Below, one piece after another: positions 6,986 to 7,239 of a DNA stretch of 7,239 nucleotides. This stretch comes from Desulfuromonas sp. Lineage in GTDB: Bacteria > Desulfobacterota > Desulfuromonadia > Desulfuromonadales > Trichloromonadaceae. Location: contig JAQYWA010000101.1 of assembly GCA_030145265.1 (NCBI GenBank), positions 1 to 7,239 of the forward strand. The letters are read 5' to 3'. The notes under the pieces are model-generated. The model made no database searches, was not told the DNA's origin, and saw only the letters and a list, made by a program, of their open reading frames with translations. The position numbers were made by a program, and so were the translations under genes. Each line of letters starts with the position of its first letter. The stretch's first letter is position 1.

Positions 6986-7239
6986 GTGAAAAAGACTGGT
7001 TCTCAGATACTTCTGGAATGTCTGGCCCTCGAAGGGGTGGAAACCATTTTTGGGTATCCCGGGGGGACGGTTATCAATATCTATGATGACCTGATGGATT
7101 CGCCGATTAAGCACATTCTGACCCGGCATGAGCAGGCGGCTGTGCATGCCGCCGACGGCTATGCCCGCGCTACCGGCAAGGTCGGTGTCGCCCTCGCCAC
7201 CAGCGGTCCCGGTGCCACCAACACCATTACCGGCATCGC
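6986..7239 (+). CDS. ilvB: Acetolactate synthase large (catalytic) subunit, 3' end beyond the window
   Basis: Thiamine diphosphate enzyme that condenses two pyruvates to acetolactate, or pyruvate with 2-ketobutyrate, the first common step of branched-chain amino acid synthesis. Only the first 84 codons are present. They hold the N-terminal ThDP-binding (PYR) domain start: [15 protein letters not shown] (22-36), then [20 protein letters not shown] (46-65), whose E49 is the glutamate that activates the cofactor, then [13 protein letters not shown] (72-84). These blocks match anabolic AHAS large subunits (IlvB/IlvI/IlvG) closely, and less well other ThDP enzymes such as oxalyl-CoA decarboxylase or glyoxylate carboligase. 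It starts with GTG after a GGAGG site, 66 nt after ilvD, and is probably cotranscribed with it. The small regulatory subunit and ilvC would be expected just downstream but are not visible. Confidence 0.95.
   Translation, partial: MKKTGSQILLECLALEGVETIFGYPGGTVINIYDDLMDSPIKHILTRHEQAAVHAADGYARATGKVGVALATSGPGATNTITGI

Noticed and set aside
6167..7147. A 326-codon open frame on the - strand opposite ilvD and ilvB
   Set aside because: It spans two well-supported + strand genes and their gap, has antisense-type composition and shows no motif.

Overview
The window is ordinary bacterial chromosome carrying core metabolic and envelope genes, all on the + strand. It looks like an anaerobic deltaproteobacterium of the Desulfuromonadales/Geobacter-Pelobacter type. 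That assignment is an inference from memory, based on the gene order (uppS-cdsA-dxr-rseP close to ilvD-ilvB), the style of the IlvD sequence and the moderately high GC; no search was run. I saw no mobile element, CRISPR array, rRNA or tRNA gene, prophage or defence cassette.

Region 1 (1-4733) is a tightly packed envelope and isoprenoid operon: uppS (undecaprenyl diphosphate synthase, possibly cut at its 5' end by the window edge), cdsA (CDP-diacylglycerol synthase), dxr (MEP pathway reductoisomerase), rseP (site-2 intramembrane metalloprotease) and tsaB (tRNA t6A synthesis partner). Stops and starts overlap at uppS/cdsA, cdsA/dxr (TGATG) and rseP/tsaB (TAATG), and only 11 nt separate dxr from rseP, so one transcript with translational coupling is likely. 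Dxr feeds isoprenoid precursor synthesis and UppS uses the products to build the lipid carrier for cell wall assembly. CdsA makes the activated phospholipid precursor. RseP belongs to envelope stress signalling or clearance of signal peptide remnants.

Region 2 (4734-5248) holds a small DUF465/YdcH-like gene (4840-5070) with its own near-consensus sigma-70 promoter (TTGACA, 17 nt, TATTTT). It is followed by a 12-bp stem-loop that resembles a terminator. The rest, up to ilvD, is a leader of about 120 nt in which I found no convincing promoter or attenuator peptide.

Region 3 (5249-7239) starts a branched-chain amino acid biosynthesis operon: ilvD (dihydroxy-acid dehydratase) and the first 84 codons of an acetolactate synthase large subunit gene (GTG start), which runs off the right edge.

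The most notable point is the cdsA start. No ATG, GTG or TTG exists at the homologous N-terminus. The reading frame, a GGAGG Shine-Dalgarno at 715-719 and the conserved N-terminal helix all point to an AUU start codon at 726. Otherwise I see no sign of an undescribed system.
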